DNA from: Pseudomonadota bacterium
Lineage (GTDB): Bacteria; Pseudomonadota; Alphaproteobacteria; UBA2136; JAPKEQ01
DNA length: 64,000 nucleotides
Direction: 5' to 3'
Assembly (NCBI GenBank): GCA_036141575.1
Contig: JAYZXF010000011.1
Location: 1-64,000 of the forward strand
In this document: positions 25,699 to 34,233 of the stretch, piece after piece
Numbering within the stretch: position 1 is the first letter of the stretch
Layout of the letters: the number at the start of each line of letters is the position of its first letter
Position numbers and translations under genes: made by a program
The notes under the pieces: model-generated
The model's database searches: none
Told to the model about the DNA's origin: nothing
Seen by the model: the letters and a program-made list of their open reading frames with translations, nothing else

Positions 25699-27168
25699 AT
25701 GACTGATGAATATGAAAAGCAACAGTCTTCAGAAAATGCTGAGGGATTACAGTTAGCTGTTCAGCGATTTAACGAGCTCCCACCTGCTGGTAAGTATGCC
25801 CTGATCGGGGTTGGTCTTTTCTTTGTTATGGTTATTTTATTTAGAGGTGGTGGCGGTGGCTCTCAGCCTGCGCCTCGCGTTGTACAATCAGATGTCTCTC
25901 GTGCAAGTGTTCAAAGTCTTGAAAAAGCTAATTCATCTCAAGAGGATTTGTTTACAACTGTTGAGGCGGAGCGTGATTCGTTGTATCGAGGGTTTGTGTC
26001 TCAGCAACAGGTTGCTTTATCTAAGCTCAGAGATGATGTGAAAACCGAAATGGATGCACGTGATTCCCAGTTTTTAGAAATTCAAAACCGTGTGATTGAG
26101 CAAACATCCAAGCTTGATGAGATGATCCGCACATTTGAGGTACAGATTCGCTCTATGCAAGAAGATAATGTTGAGTTTAGAGAGCAGATGAGTCGTCTTG
26201 CTGAAGAAGCTCAACGTCAGGGTGTTCGCCAAGGTATGGGTATGGGTGGTACGCCTGAACGTAGAAGGCAGAGAGTTTCTCAAACCCCTTTAGGTAGTGG
26301 CGGCGTTGCTGGCGGTATCAGTGGCCAACCGCTTATTCCTGGAATTATTGGTGGTGCAACGGGTGGTAATGTGCGCCTTGATAGAAATGGAAACGTTATT
26401 GGTCCTGTCCCTCAAGAAATTATTATTGATGAGCCTAACCCATTTTTACCTCCTCTTGGCTTTATTAAAGGCACGCTTCTTAACGGTGTAGACGCCCTTG
26501 CAGGGGCGGGGGTTGCAGCTCCAGCGCTTGTACGCATGTCTGGTGTTTATAAAACAGCTATGAACTCTACGGTCAATCTTGATGGGTGTTTAATGCTTGT
26601 TGAATTTGAAGGTGAAATTTCAACTGAACGTGCATTAGGTAAACCAAGCCAAATGACATGTGTGTACCCGGACCGTGGTGCTGTAACGTACTCTGTAACA
26701 GGTTATGTTGTTGATGCTAAGGATGGTATTGTTGGGGTTCCAGGTGTGTTTTATGAGGGGGATCCAAGTAGGCTTGCTGCTGCCTTTGCTGCAGAATTCC
26801 TTGCGGGTGTCGCTTCTCTTGTAGAAGAAAGCCAGGTTACAAGAACATCTGACCTTGAAGGTAATGAGCAAACAACAGTTACAGGAAGCCAAGTACAGGC
26901 ACAGCTGGCAAGTGGTGTGAACGACTCTATTCAAACGTTAAGAGATTATTTGGTTGAACGTTTGGACCGTGTACAGTCATTTATTCGCTTAGACTCTACA
27001 CGTGATATTCACATTGTTATGTTGAGTGGTATTGAACTGCGTGAAGCAGGAAACCCTTGGACACTTCTGTTTGATGGTATTGCTTTAGATACAGCAACAG
27101 AGGCTGCAGAAGCTGCAGCAAAGCAGGCCCAAGCTCAGCAAGCTTCACAACAGAATGAAAACTTTTAA
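25699..27168 (+). CDS. TraB/VirB10-like T4SS core protein
   Basis: This is a 489-residue protein: a cytoplasmic N-terminus, one membrane helix (about 34-51), a Gly-rich linker and coiled coil (residues ~70-175), then the VirB10-type beta-barrel domain. That domain includes GVYKTAMNSTVNLDGCLMLV, STERALGKPSQMTCV with the matched Cys, a VTGYVVDAKDGIVGVPGVFY strand and AAAFAAEFLAGVASLVEE. These are the order and motifs of F-type TraB (LxGC...ERA...C...GYVxGxDG...G). It spans both membranes as the central scaffold. A GTGTGAGGAG sequence precedes the ATG. It heads a unit with the TraV- and TraC-like genes. Confidence 0.9.
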   Translation: MTDEYEKQQSSENAEGLQLAVQRFNELPPAGKYALIGVGLFFVMVILFRGGGGGSQPAPRVVQSDVSRASVQSLEKANSSQEDLFTTVEAERDSLYRGFVSQQQVALSKLRDDVKTEMDARDSQFLEIQNRVIEQTSKLDEMIRTFEVQIRSMQEDNVEFREQMSRLAEEAQRQGVRQGMGMGGTPERRRQRVSQTPLGSGGVAGGISGQPLIPGIIGGATGGNVRLDRNGNVIGPVPQEIIIDEPNPFLPPLGFIKGTLLNGVDALAGAGVAAPALVRMSGVYKTAMNSTVNLDGCLMLVEFEGEISTERALGKPSQMTCVYPDRGAVTYSVTGYVVDAKDGIVGVPGVFYEGDPSRLAAAFAAEFLAGVASLVEESQVTRTSDLEGNEQTTVTGSQVQAQLASGVNDSIQTLRDYLVERLDRVQSFIRLDSTRDIHIVMLSGIELREAGNPWTLLFDGIALDTATEAAEAAAKQAQAQQASQQNENF

Positions 27169-27195
27169 AACAATAAAAACAAGGTATAAAATAAT

Positions 27196-27609
27196 ATGAA
27201 ACAAATCAGAATTTTCGGTGCGATCCTTCTTGTGTCGATCTCTCTTTCTGGATGTAAGTACTATGGTAGTGCTGTTCCACCAGAGTATCCAGTTTCAATG
27301 GATGATGCCTTGGATGTAGCAACGGATAGAAACACTGTTTCAGGCGGTATTCAGCGCCCTATCGTAAGAAAACTTACACGTCCAGCTATTGACCAGCCAA
27401 CATATGTACCTGAAAAAGAGCTTGCGGTTGTCGCACCTCCAAAAACGCTACTTGTATGGTCATACCCTCATGTAACAGATGATAATACACGTGTGTTTGG
27501 TAACTGGTCTACAATCTTTATTAATGATCGATATGAGTGGATTCCACCAAACAATGAAGTTGCAGCAGAAGAAATGACATTTGGAGGGGGCTATGGGGCT
27601 TCTCGATAA
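27196..27609 (+). CDS. TraV/VirB7-like lipoprotein
   Basis: This 137-residue protein has lipobox SISLSGC (Cys20). The C-terminal segment PPKTLLVWSYPHVTDDNTRV resembles the conserved TraV pattern in which a PPxxLxxW(I/Y)xP segment is followed by an acidic turn. TraV is the outer-membrane lipoprotein partner of TraK and TraB. The position between traB-like and traC-like genes matches F. Its stop overlaps the start of the traC-like gene by 17 bases. Confidence 0.72.
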   Translation: MKQIRIFGAILLVSISLSGCKYYGSAVPPEYPVSMDDALDVATDRNTVSGGIQRPIVRKLTRPAIDQPTYVPEKELAVVAPPKTLLVWSYPHVTDDNTRVFGNWSTIFINDRYEWIPPNNEVAAEEMTFGGGYGASR

Positions 27610-30190
27610 GGATGTGCATGCACCAATACGTCCAAACCGTATTGGTGAGCAACTGCCATATTTTGAATATGAAGACAAAGAGGATTCTGACTACCATGGA
27701 TACTATCTCTTAAAAGATGGTTCTCTGGGTATTGCTTGGAAGACTGCTATTCCTCCATCGTACTCATATGACCAAGGGTATTTACAGACGAACAATGAAT
27801 TTAGAACATTCATTGAAAGTGTACCTATGGGCTATGAAGTCCAGATTACGATGACTTCACACAATAACCTGACTGATAAGATGAAAAAGTACCTGTCTCT
27901 TGAGTCAGGTGCTGAAAAAGGGAAAATTCTTCGCCATTCCCGAGCTGAAAAATTGTTAGATGCTGGTTTTAATGGGTATCAAGTGAGTGATGCAAGTTTC
28001 ACAATGCTTCGTGATACTTATATGGTGATTACACTGCGCTCCCCAACATTTATTGAAAATATGGGACTACTTGCAACAGTTATGGAATCACTGTTCCAAT
28101 TGTTTGCAACGGTGTTTAGTGCTGTAGGTTTAGACCTTTCAAAAATGATGGATGGTTTCCTAACCAAAATGGTTCGTGAAAACATGGCTGAATTTTCTGA
28201 GGCTGTGATGTCTGCGGAATCAACGCTAAATGAAATGTTTGGTATTGGGGCGCCATCTCGTATGGACCCTGCGGACATGAAAAGCCATTACTGGACAATG
28301 TATGCGCCATCTTACAAAGAGCCAGGGCAGCAAGTTTCAGTTGACCCTCATGTTGATTTGAACAACCAAATGTTCCCGCTCCCGATTGAACAGGACTTTG
28401 ATATGATCAAGGTTGGGAATGATTATCATGGCCTTGTGATGATGGCAATTATGCCTGACAGTGTTGGCCCTGATTACCTAGGTGTGATTCGAAGAACGCT
28501 GATTACGCAGTACACATTCTTTGTCAATATTGCGCAAGCAAACCAAATTTTTGAACGAGCAGCGTTATCTGTATCTTCAGCACTGCGTAGTCGTGTTGCG
28601 ACGATGTTTTCTAAAGAGGAAGCTGTTGCTTTTGCTGAAGAAGCCTCTCAAGTTAAGTTCCGTATGTTTGATGGTCGTAAAATTCTTTACATTATGTGCG
28701 GCGTGATTGTTCATGGTAAGTCTCGTAAAGAGGTTGAGAACAAGATGCTTCGCATGAACTCTACATTTAAGAAACTTTCTGTGGTTCCTGATATGGAACG
28801 TACAATGTCTCTACAAGGGATTAGCTATAGTTTCCCGCTTTCATGGCGTAATAACTACACGAAGCCATTTGCAAGAACACGTCGTGTCCTTTCAGATGAC
28901 CTCACGGACCTTCTACCTTTCCATGGGCACTGGGGTGGTCACGATTATCCTCAGTCAGTTTATGTGAACCGTGACGGTGAAATTACCTTCTTTGATCATA
29001 CGTCTCCAGATTTTGTGAACTGGCACTACGCGATTACTGGTACTTCGGGTTCTGGTAAATCGTTTGCCGTGGTTGACTTAACGCTGCAGCTTTTTGCAGC
29101 AGGTGTTGAGAAACAGTTCCTGATGACAATTAAGGATGACTACGACCGCTTTGCTCAAACAATGGGTAAACTGGTTATTATTGACCTTGATAACGTTTCA
29201 TCTTGCATTAACCCGTTTGCTGGCCCTATTACAAAGCACCGTTTACAACAATGGTCTACAGCTCTTGAGCTGATGATTCAAAAGGGTAGTGATGTTGAAG
29301 CTAGCATTATGGAAAGCCGCCTAACGGAGCAGATTGTACAGTACGCATATGAGCTTGTACCTGAAGGTGATGTCCTGCGTCCAACATGGATCCGTGAGGC
29401 TTACTTCAAGTTCCCTTATGTAAGTGAAGAGCAGCGTGCGATTGGCTTTAGCCATGCAGAGCTTGTGGGTTCATACTGTGAAGATGGTATTTACGGAAAA
29501 CTGTTTGATGGATTCCCTTCAATTACTGAAGATGACAAGCTTGTTGTCTTTAACCTGCAAAACGTACTGAGTGAAAAGATTTCAGACGTTATTGTAAACG
29601 CGATCTTTACCATGCTTGATAACGTGATGTACATGGGTGACCGTGCGGCTAAGAAGCACCTTCTGGTCGATGAGATGATTACGATGATTACCTCTAAGGG
29701 TGGTGCACAGGTTGCTAACCAGTTGAAACGTGCGTTCCGTACATATCGTTCTTTGAACTGTATGTGTGGTATTGCTTCTCAAAACGAGGAAGATTTAACA
29801 ACTGAGGTTGGTCAGGCTATTATTGGTAACATTACCAAGCGTATGGTCCTTAAACCTCGTCGTGAAATGATTCCTCTTCTCATGGAAACTCTAGGGCTTC
29901 GTAGTGAACGTCACCAAGCGAACATTGAGTCGCTTGAAACAAAACCTGGTTTCTATAGTGAATTTTACCTCATGTCACCATCTGGTGAAGTTGTGTGTCG
30001 CTTAATTACAGATAAGCTGACGTATGCGATTGCAACAACAACACCTGAAGATGTGGCAGAGATTAACCGACTTAGACAAGACAATGGTGGAGATTGGTGG
30101 AAAGCAACATTGCAATTTAGCCAAATCTACCCGCATGGTGTTCGCGCCGCGATTAAAGCCGCACGCCAGCAAGAAGGAGACGCAGCGTAA
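27593..30190 (+). CDS. TraC/VirB4-like T4SS ATPase
   Basis: The protein has 865 residues from the ATG at 27593, which has GGAGGGGG just upstream. The N-terminal half matches the F-type TraC region (residues ~20-330, beginning LPYFEYEDKEDSDYHGYYLL). The C-terminal half is a VirB4-type ATPase: Walker A GTSGSGKSFA near residue 482 and Walker B HLLVDEMITM near residue 690, followed by a CGIASQNEED sensor segment. VirB4 ATPases energise pilus assembly and substrate transfer at the inner membrane. It overlaps the TraV-like gene and is followed four bases later by the next gene. Full-length, with intact motifs. Confidence 0.92.
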   Translation: MGLLDKDVHAPIRPNRIGEQLPYFEYEDKEDSDYHGYYLLKDGSLGIAWKTAIPPSYSYDQGYLQTNNEFRTFIESVPMGYEVQITMTSHNNLTDKMKKYLSLESGAEKGKILRHSRAEKLLDAGFNGYQVSDASFTMLRDTYMVITLRSPTFIENMGLLATVMESLFQLFATVFSAVGLDLSKMMDGFLTKMVRENMAEFSEAVMSAESTLNEMFGIGAPSRMDPADMKSHYWTMYAPSYKEPGQQVSVDPHVDLNNQMFPLPIEQDFDMIKVGNDYHGLVMMAIMPDSVGPDYLGVIRRTLITQYTFFVNIAQANQIFERAALSVSSALRSRVATMFSKEEAVAFAEEASQVKFRMFDGRKILYIMCGVIVHGKSRKEVENKMLRMNSTFKKLSVVPDMERTMSLQGISYSFPLSWRNNYTKPFARTRRVLSDDLTDLLPFHGHWGGHDYPQSVYVNRDGEITFFDHTSPDFVNWHYAITGTSGSGKSFAVVDLTLQLFAAGVEKQFLMTIKDDYDRFAQTMGKLVIIDLDNVSSCINPFAGPITKHRLQQWSTALELMIQKGSDVEASIMESRLTEQIVQYAYELVPEGDVLRPTWIREAYFKFPYVSEEQRAIGFSHAELVGSYCEDGIYGKLFDGFPSITEDDKLVVFNLQNVLSEKISDVIVNAIFTMLDNVMYMGDRAAKKHLLVDEMITMITSKGGAQVANQLKRAFRTYRSLNCMCGIASQNEEDLTTEVGQAIIGNITKRMVLKPRREMIPLLMETLGLRSERHQANIESLETKPGFYSEFYLMSPSGEVVCRLITDKLTYAIATTTPEDVAEINRLRQDNGGDWWKATLQFSQIYPHGVRAAIKAARQQEGDAA

Positions 30191-30193
30191 GCT

Positions 30194-32266
30194 ATGGTAC
30201 TAAAACGTAAACTCCCTACAAAAAATGACGCTGAAGCAAATGCAAATAAAGATGCTGCAGCCTCAACGCCTGCTGAAAAGCCAGAGGTGAAAGAGGAAGC
30301 TGAACAGCGACCTTCTCGTTATGCGGATAAAGCAAAAGAAGATGCGGCGGAAGTCGCTGCTTCTGCTGAGCCTGTAGCTCCTGCTGAAAAACCTGCGCCT
30401 CAAGCGGAAGCTCCTGCCCCTGAAGCGCCAAAAGAAAAGCCTAAAGCCACGCCTCTAAAAAGAAGCATGCCGAAAAAATCTGAATCTGCTGATAAGCCTA
30501 AGAAGCAAGAAAAGAAAGCAGAGGCCCCGAAAAAGCCTGACGTTCCTAAAAAAGTAGAAGAAAAGCCAAAGGCAGAGAAAAAGGCTGCTGAAAAGAAACC
30601 TGAGCAGAAAAAAGCTGAGCCTAAGCAAGAGAAGCCAGAAACTCCTCAAGCTGCCGCTCCGGCACCAACAGCCCCTGTTAAGGCACCACCACCTTCAGAT
30701 TTTAAAGTTCCAGATATAGCCCCTCTCGGAGTACCTCCGGAATCTGAGAGTGCTCCTGCGCCTATGGTATCGCCAAGCGATGAAATGGCCTCGCCTTCTG
30801 ACAATAAAGAAAGTGCAATGCCTTGGATGGAGCAAAAGGCAACGCCAATGGAAGCGCCAAAAGAGCCTGCTATCGAAGAAAAACCACCAATTCCAGATAA
30901 TGTGGAAACACCCACAACACCTGCTGGGGGAAGTTGGCTTACAGATGATGTTACACCTCCATCACTTGGTGGCGGCGAAGTACCTGAAAAGCCAGAAAGC
31001 GCAGCAAACCCATTTAGTGTTGAACCCATTACACCCCCTTCAATGACACCTCCGCCAATTTTTGGCGAGGGTGAGGTAGAAGAAAAACCTGCAGAGCCTA
31101 AAAAAGAAGATAAGTCATTTTCTTTTGGTGGGGCAGGGCAGCCTCCTTGGAAGCTAAATGACGCGGGAACATCTAAAGGTGATGACAATAACCCGCCAGT
31201 TCTTCCTGACGCGTTCCAAGTTGCAAAAGATGTTGGTAAAAAAGGTCTTATTGGTAAAGTTGTAACCGTTGTTATTGCTCTTGTTGTGATCGTATTTGCA
31301 GTGAAGATGTATAACCAGCGTGATAAGGCAACAGAAATGCTGGCCCGTTGGACAGGGACACTCAAGCAAGTAAGTGAAGAAGTACCTGAGACAGCTGAAG
31401 ATAAGACAGCTCTTGTACAGCCTGAAAACATTGTACAACCAGGTCAGGATGAAGAGATTGTTCAAAGCGATGATGTTGAGTCTGAAATTTTTGACGAGCT
31501 ACCAGACCTAGAAGAGTTTAGTGTTGGCGATACACAAATTGAAGTGCTTGATGTGCCACTTGATGAAGCTGGTCAGCCTATTGTTGCTGGTGATGACGAT
31601 GAGATGCCAGAGGACCTAAGCCTCTTTGCAAACATTCAGCGTGCGATTAGTGATGCACAAACAGAAAAGAGCGTTGAAGAAGCTAAAGAAAAAGGCTTTG
31701 ATGTTGAGGCTGGTAAAGCTGAACCAACAGAAGAAGAAATTTACTTACGTAACAGAGAGATGACTTTAGAGCTTCAGCAACAGCTTGCTGAATATCGTAA
31801 AGCACTTGCTGGTGAGTCCGATCCTTTGAAGAAGCCAAAGCCTTCTGAGTTTTTTGAGAATGCGTCAGAGGGTGGCACAGAACAGGCGGTGCTTCAGCCG
31901 CCACAGCAAGAGACTGCACGCTTTGGTGCGAACCCTTACGACCTTCCTGTTGTGCCTGAGCCATCAGGTGAGGAAGAAGTGCCAACTGTACGCACACTTG
32001 CCGATTTTGAAGCAACCATGTACGAAAAACAGGAAACACGTATCAGAATGCCACGTGGTATTCGTCCAAAATTGGAAAATTCTGATATGGTAGCCCTTGA
32101 AATTTTATCTTTCGTACCCAATAGAGGTATTATAGCCTTCCATCAGGGACGCGAGGGTGTTCTCCTGATTGGTGAGTCGATTGAGGGCTGGGAATTGGTT
32201 GCAGTATTTGAACATTATGCAGAGTTCAGCAACGGTACCCGTCGCCAAACAGTAACAATGAGATAG
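30194..32266 (+). CDS. Bitopic protein with Lys/Pro/Ala-rich cytoplasmic arm and GspC/PilP-like C-terminus
   Basis: This is a 690-residue protein. Residues 1-340 are rich in Lys, Pro, Ala and Glu and probably disordered. A single membrane helix (about 353-373, VVTVVIALVVIVFAVKMY) is followed by an acidic periplasmic region, a short helix and a C-terminal beta domain. That domain begins VALEILSFVPNRGIIAF and continues with HQGREGVLLIGESIEGWELV and VFEHYAEFSNG, similar in pattern to GspC/PilP homology regions. It follows the TraC-like gene by four bases. F-type systems have no counterpart that I recognise, so it may connect the T4SS core with the pilus secretin. That is inference. Confidence 0.6.
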   Translation: MVLKRKLPTKNDAEANANKDAAASTPAEKPEVKEEAEQRPSRYADKAKEDAAEVAASAEPVAPAEKPAPQAEAPAPEAPKEKPKATPLKRSMPKKSESADKPKKQEKKAEAPKKPDVPKKVEEKPKAEKKAAEKKPEQKKAEPKQEKPETPQAAAPAPTAPVKAPPPSDFKVPDIAPLGVPPESESAPAPMVSPSDEMASPSDNKESAMPWMEQKATPMEAPKEPAIEEKPPIPDNVETPTTPAGGSWLTDDVTPPSLGGGEVPEKPESAANPFSVEPITPPSMTPPPIFGEGEVEEKPAEPKKEDKSFSFGGAGQPPWKLNDAGTSKGDDNNPPVLPDAFQVAKDVGKKGLIGKVVTVVIALVVIVFAVKMYNQRDKATEMLARWTGTLKQVSEEVPETAEDKTALVQPENIVQPGQDEEIVQSDDVESEIFDELPDLEEFSVGDTQIEVLDVPLDEAGQPIVAGDDDEMPEDLSLFANIQRAISDAQTEKSVEEAKEKGFDVEAGKAEPTEEEIYLRNREMTLELQQQLAEYRKALAGESDPLKKPKPSEFFENASEGGTEQAVLQPPQQETARFGANPYDLPVVPEPSGEEEVPTVRTLADFEATMYEKQETRIRMPRGIRPKLENSDMVALEILSFVPNRGIIAFHQGREGVLLIGESIEGWELVAVFEHYAEFSNGTRRQTVTMR

Positions 32267-32284
32267 CAAGGGTACGTTCCGTTT

Positions 32285-33175
32285 ATGCGCATTGATCTAG
32301 ATAAAGTCCGTCAACTCGGTGAAGAATACGGTTGGGCAATCCCACAAATTGAGCAAGCACTCGCAACAGCTGTGCGTCTATGTTACGCCGACCAAGATAT
32401 GTTGGTTGAAGTTGATGTTGACCTAGACGAAGGTGAGATTGCTTGTCGTCGTTTTACTGGTGATGGCCCAAGCGCCACTTGGACAGATATCCGTAACCCG
32501 CTTATGCCAACAATTAAGTCCTTCATGAAAGTGATGGAGATGGTGCAGTGGGGCGATGGTTCTCCTGGCCGCGTACTTGACGGTACAGTGACAGGTTACC
32601 GTGATGGTGGTGTAATCTACCGTGTTGGCGCTAACATGGTCTTTGTGCCAGAAAACCTTCTTGCTGTTATGGACTACCATACACGTCCTCCTCTTGGCAC
32701 TGAACAAGTTCTTGTTCTTATTAATAGCCGTGAAGGTGGTGAGCGTGGTATGCGTATGGCGACACGCCGTGGTAAAGAGTTTGTTGCTGCTGTTATGGAA
32801 AGTTTCCACCCTGAAAGCCTCAGTGGTATTTGGATGGGTGCATCAAACTCATGGGCAGTTCTGCGTATGAAGCAAGAGCACATGAACACATGGCTTGAGT
32901 CTGGTGGTGTAAACATTAAATACATGCAACAGATTCTAGGCATACGTCGTATTACAGTGATTCCTGAAGGTCGCGGTGAAAATGCTCTCGAGCGTCGTAA
33001 CAACGAAATTGAAACATTTATTTCAAACGCATGGCGTGATTGCCGTGTGGCAAAGCTGGACGATCAGGCAGTGGTGGTTCATACACCGCTGGATAGTACA
33101 GACCCACGTAAGATCCGTACATTCCTGTCAATGCTGAAGAAATTTGCTCCAGATCGCGAGCAGGTTATTCTTTAA
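32285..33175 (+). CDS. NusA-like transcription factor paralogue
   Basis: This 296-residue protein aligns by eye with the first ~300 residues of NusA. The N-terminal RNA-polymerase-binding domain has IEQALATAVRLCY and VEVDVDLDEGEIACRRF. An S1-like domain (GRVLDGTVTGYRDGGVIYRV, VFVPENLL) is followed by the MRMATRRGKEFVAAVM segment, equivalent to the conserved VTRSKPEF region of NusA. A KH-like part (VNIKYMQQILGIRRITVIPE) follows. It is shorter than full NusA (~500) and lacks the C-terminal acidic repeats. It closes the T4SS operon and is followed by a strong terminator. The KH glycine loop GxxG is not evident, so RNA binding may be altered. Confidence 0.78.
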   Translation: MRIDLDKVRQLGEEYGWAIPQIEQALATAVRLCYADQDMLVEVDVDLDEGEIACRRFTGDGPSATWTDIRNPLMPTIKSFMKVMEMVQWGDGSPGRVLDGTVTGYRDGGVIYRVGANMVFVPENLLAVMDYHTRPPLGTEQVLVLINSREGGERGMRMATRRGKEFVAAVMESFHPESLSGIWMGASNSWAVLRMKQEHMNTWLESGGVNIKYMQQILGIRRITVIPEGRGENALERRNNEIETFISNAWRDCRVAKLDDQAVVVHTPLDSTDPRKIRTFLSMLKKFAPDREQVIL

Positions 33176-33197
33176 GTCTTTGTTTTTATTTTAAAGG

Positions 33198-33238
33198 GCA
33201 GTTTTTTCTGGTTTTTTACTAGGAAAAGCTGCTTTTTT
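33198..33238 (+). terminator. Rho-independent terminator after the NusA-like gene
   Basis: GCAGTTTTTTCT (33198-33209) pairs along 12 positions with AGGAAAAGCTGC (33221-33232), two of them G-T, followed by six T. It marks the end of the long + strand locus. Confidence 0.85.
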
Positions 33239-33296
33239 CGTATACATTGTTTTGCATAACAAATATCTTTGTTCTCTTTTCTGTGAGGAGTGCTAC

Positions 33297-34115
33297 ATGC
33301 ACAACGAAGAACAGCGCCTTTTCTTTAAGGATGACAACGGTCAATATCGTGGCCAAGACAAACAACTTCTGCGCATCAAAGTGAAAGATGGTGATTACAT
33401 CCATCCCAAAAATGATGGTCAGGCAGAGCTGATTGCAAGGCTTGATTTGGGACTTGCTCTCAATATCGCAGAAGGTGACGCAGGTACAGGTAAAACCTTT
33501 ATCATGTTCGCTCATGCGTTGTCCAAAGAACTGGCGCGTCAAGAAACTTTTGGCAAAAAGGCCCATGGTGAGAAGAAGAAATTCTTCTTGGTTCGTCCGC
33601 TTCTTGAAGTGGAAGAAAAAATTGGCCACTTGCCTGGCACGATTGCTGAAAAGCTGTCGCCATCGTTCCAGCCTTTCTTCGATGTTTTGCATTACTTCTT
33701 CGGTGATCAAATTCAAGAAGCAAAGGCGATTCTTGGTCGCTATATCATCACTGCTGGTGGTATTGAGTTTGAAATTTCGCCCTTGGCCTTTATTCGTGGC
33801 CGGAACATTCGCAACGCGTATATGTTCTTGGACGAAGCTCAAAACGCAACCGTACGTCAGATGGATGCTTTCCAGACGCGTGCAGCAGAAGGAACGCAAA
33901 TCTTTGTGACTGGTGACACACGTCAGTGTGACTTGCCTCGTGGTGTAGAATCTGGTCTGGCAGATTTGCTGGATATCTTGGAACATGCGCCTGAAGCAAC
34001 AGGGCCCGAAGACGATATTGTACGTGTTCGGCTCACTGAAGTTGAACGTGCACCTATTGTGAAACGCTATGTTGCTGCCCGTCGGGCACGTGACAAGGCA
34101 AAAGAGCTCCCTTAA
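33297..34115 (+). CDS. PhoH-like ATPase, locus-associated copy
   Basis: This is a 272-residue protein starting at the ATG at 33297, which has GAGGAG seven bases upstream; the open frame extends upstream to 33252 without ribosome binding site support. Motifs are EGDAGTGKTF (Walker A, ~residues 59-68), VRPLLEVEEKIGHLPG, MFLDEAQNAT (Walker B) and VTGDTRQCDLPRG, all typical of PhoH family ATPases, whose role is linked to RNA helicase or RNA processing work. A second, unlike PhoH is encoded at 54598-55629. This copy is flanked on both sides by terminators, so it is a single-gene unit placed between the NusA-like gene and a nuclease gene. Confidence 0.88.
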   Translation: MHNEEQRLFFKDDNGQYRGQDKQLLRIKVKDGDYIHPKNDGQAELIARLDLGLALNIAEGDAGTGKTFIMFAHALSKELARQETFGKKAHGEKKKFFLVRPLLEVEEKIGHLPGTIAEKLSPSFQPFFDVLHYFFGDQIQEAKAILGRYIITAGGIEFEISPLAFIRGRNIRNAYMFLDEAQNATVRQMDAFQTRAAEGTQIFVTGDTRQCDLPRGVESGLADLLDILEHAPEATGPEDDIVRVRLTEVERAPIVKRYVAARRARDKAKELP

Positions 34116-34124
34116 ACGACTTAG

Positions 34125-34158
34125 AACACATCCCCTTTTTGGGGGTGTGTTTCTTTTT
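34125..34158 (+). terminator. Rho-independent terminator after PhoH-like gene
   Basis: AACACATCCCC (34125-34135) pairs with GGGGGTGTGTT (34141-34151) over a five-base T loop, followed by TCTTTTT. Confidence 0.85.
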
Positions 34159-34186
34159 GGTGTTTCTGGATATCTTTTGCTATAGT
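34157..34186 (+). promoter_or_regulatory. Candidate extended -10 promoter for the nuclease gene
   Basis: TATAGT at 34181-34186 is preceded by TGC (extended -10), and TTGGTG at 34157-34162 lies 18 bases upstream. It follows the terminator and gives a leader of about 40 bases. Confidence 0.45.
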
Positions 34187-34233
34187 GTCGCCATACATCA
34201 GATCTTTCTCCCGTTTTAGAAGTGGATATACCA

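Noticed and set aside
30646-31431. Minus-strand open frame of 261 codons
   Set aside because: It is the complement of the low-complexity Pro/Ala/Lys part of the gene at 30194-32266 and has only Ser/Gly/Pro-rich sequence.
33252-33296. Longer N-terminus for the PhoH-like gene
   Set aside because: The ATG at 33297 has GAGGAG at the right spacing; the upstream extension has no such site and begins just after a terminator.
33219-33986. Minus-strand open frame of 255 codons
   Set aside because: It is antisense to the PhoH-like gene, which has complete motifs and a strong ribosome binding site.
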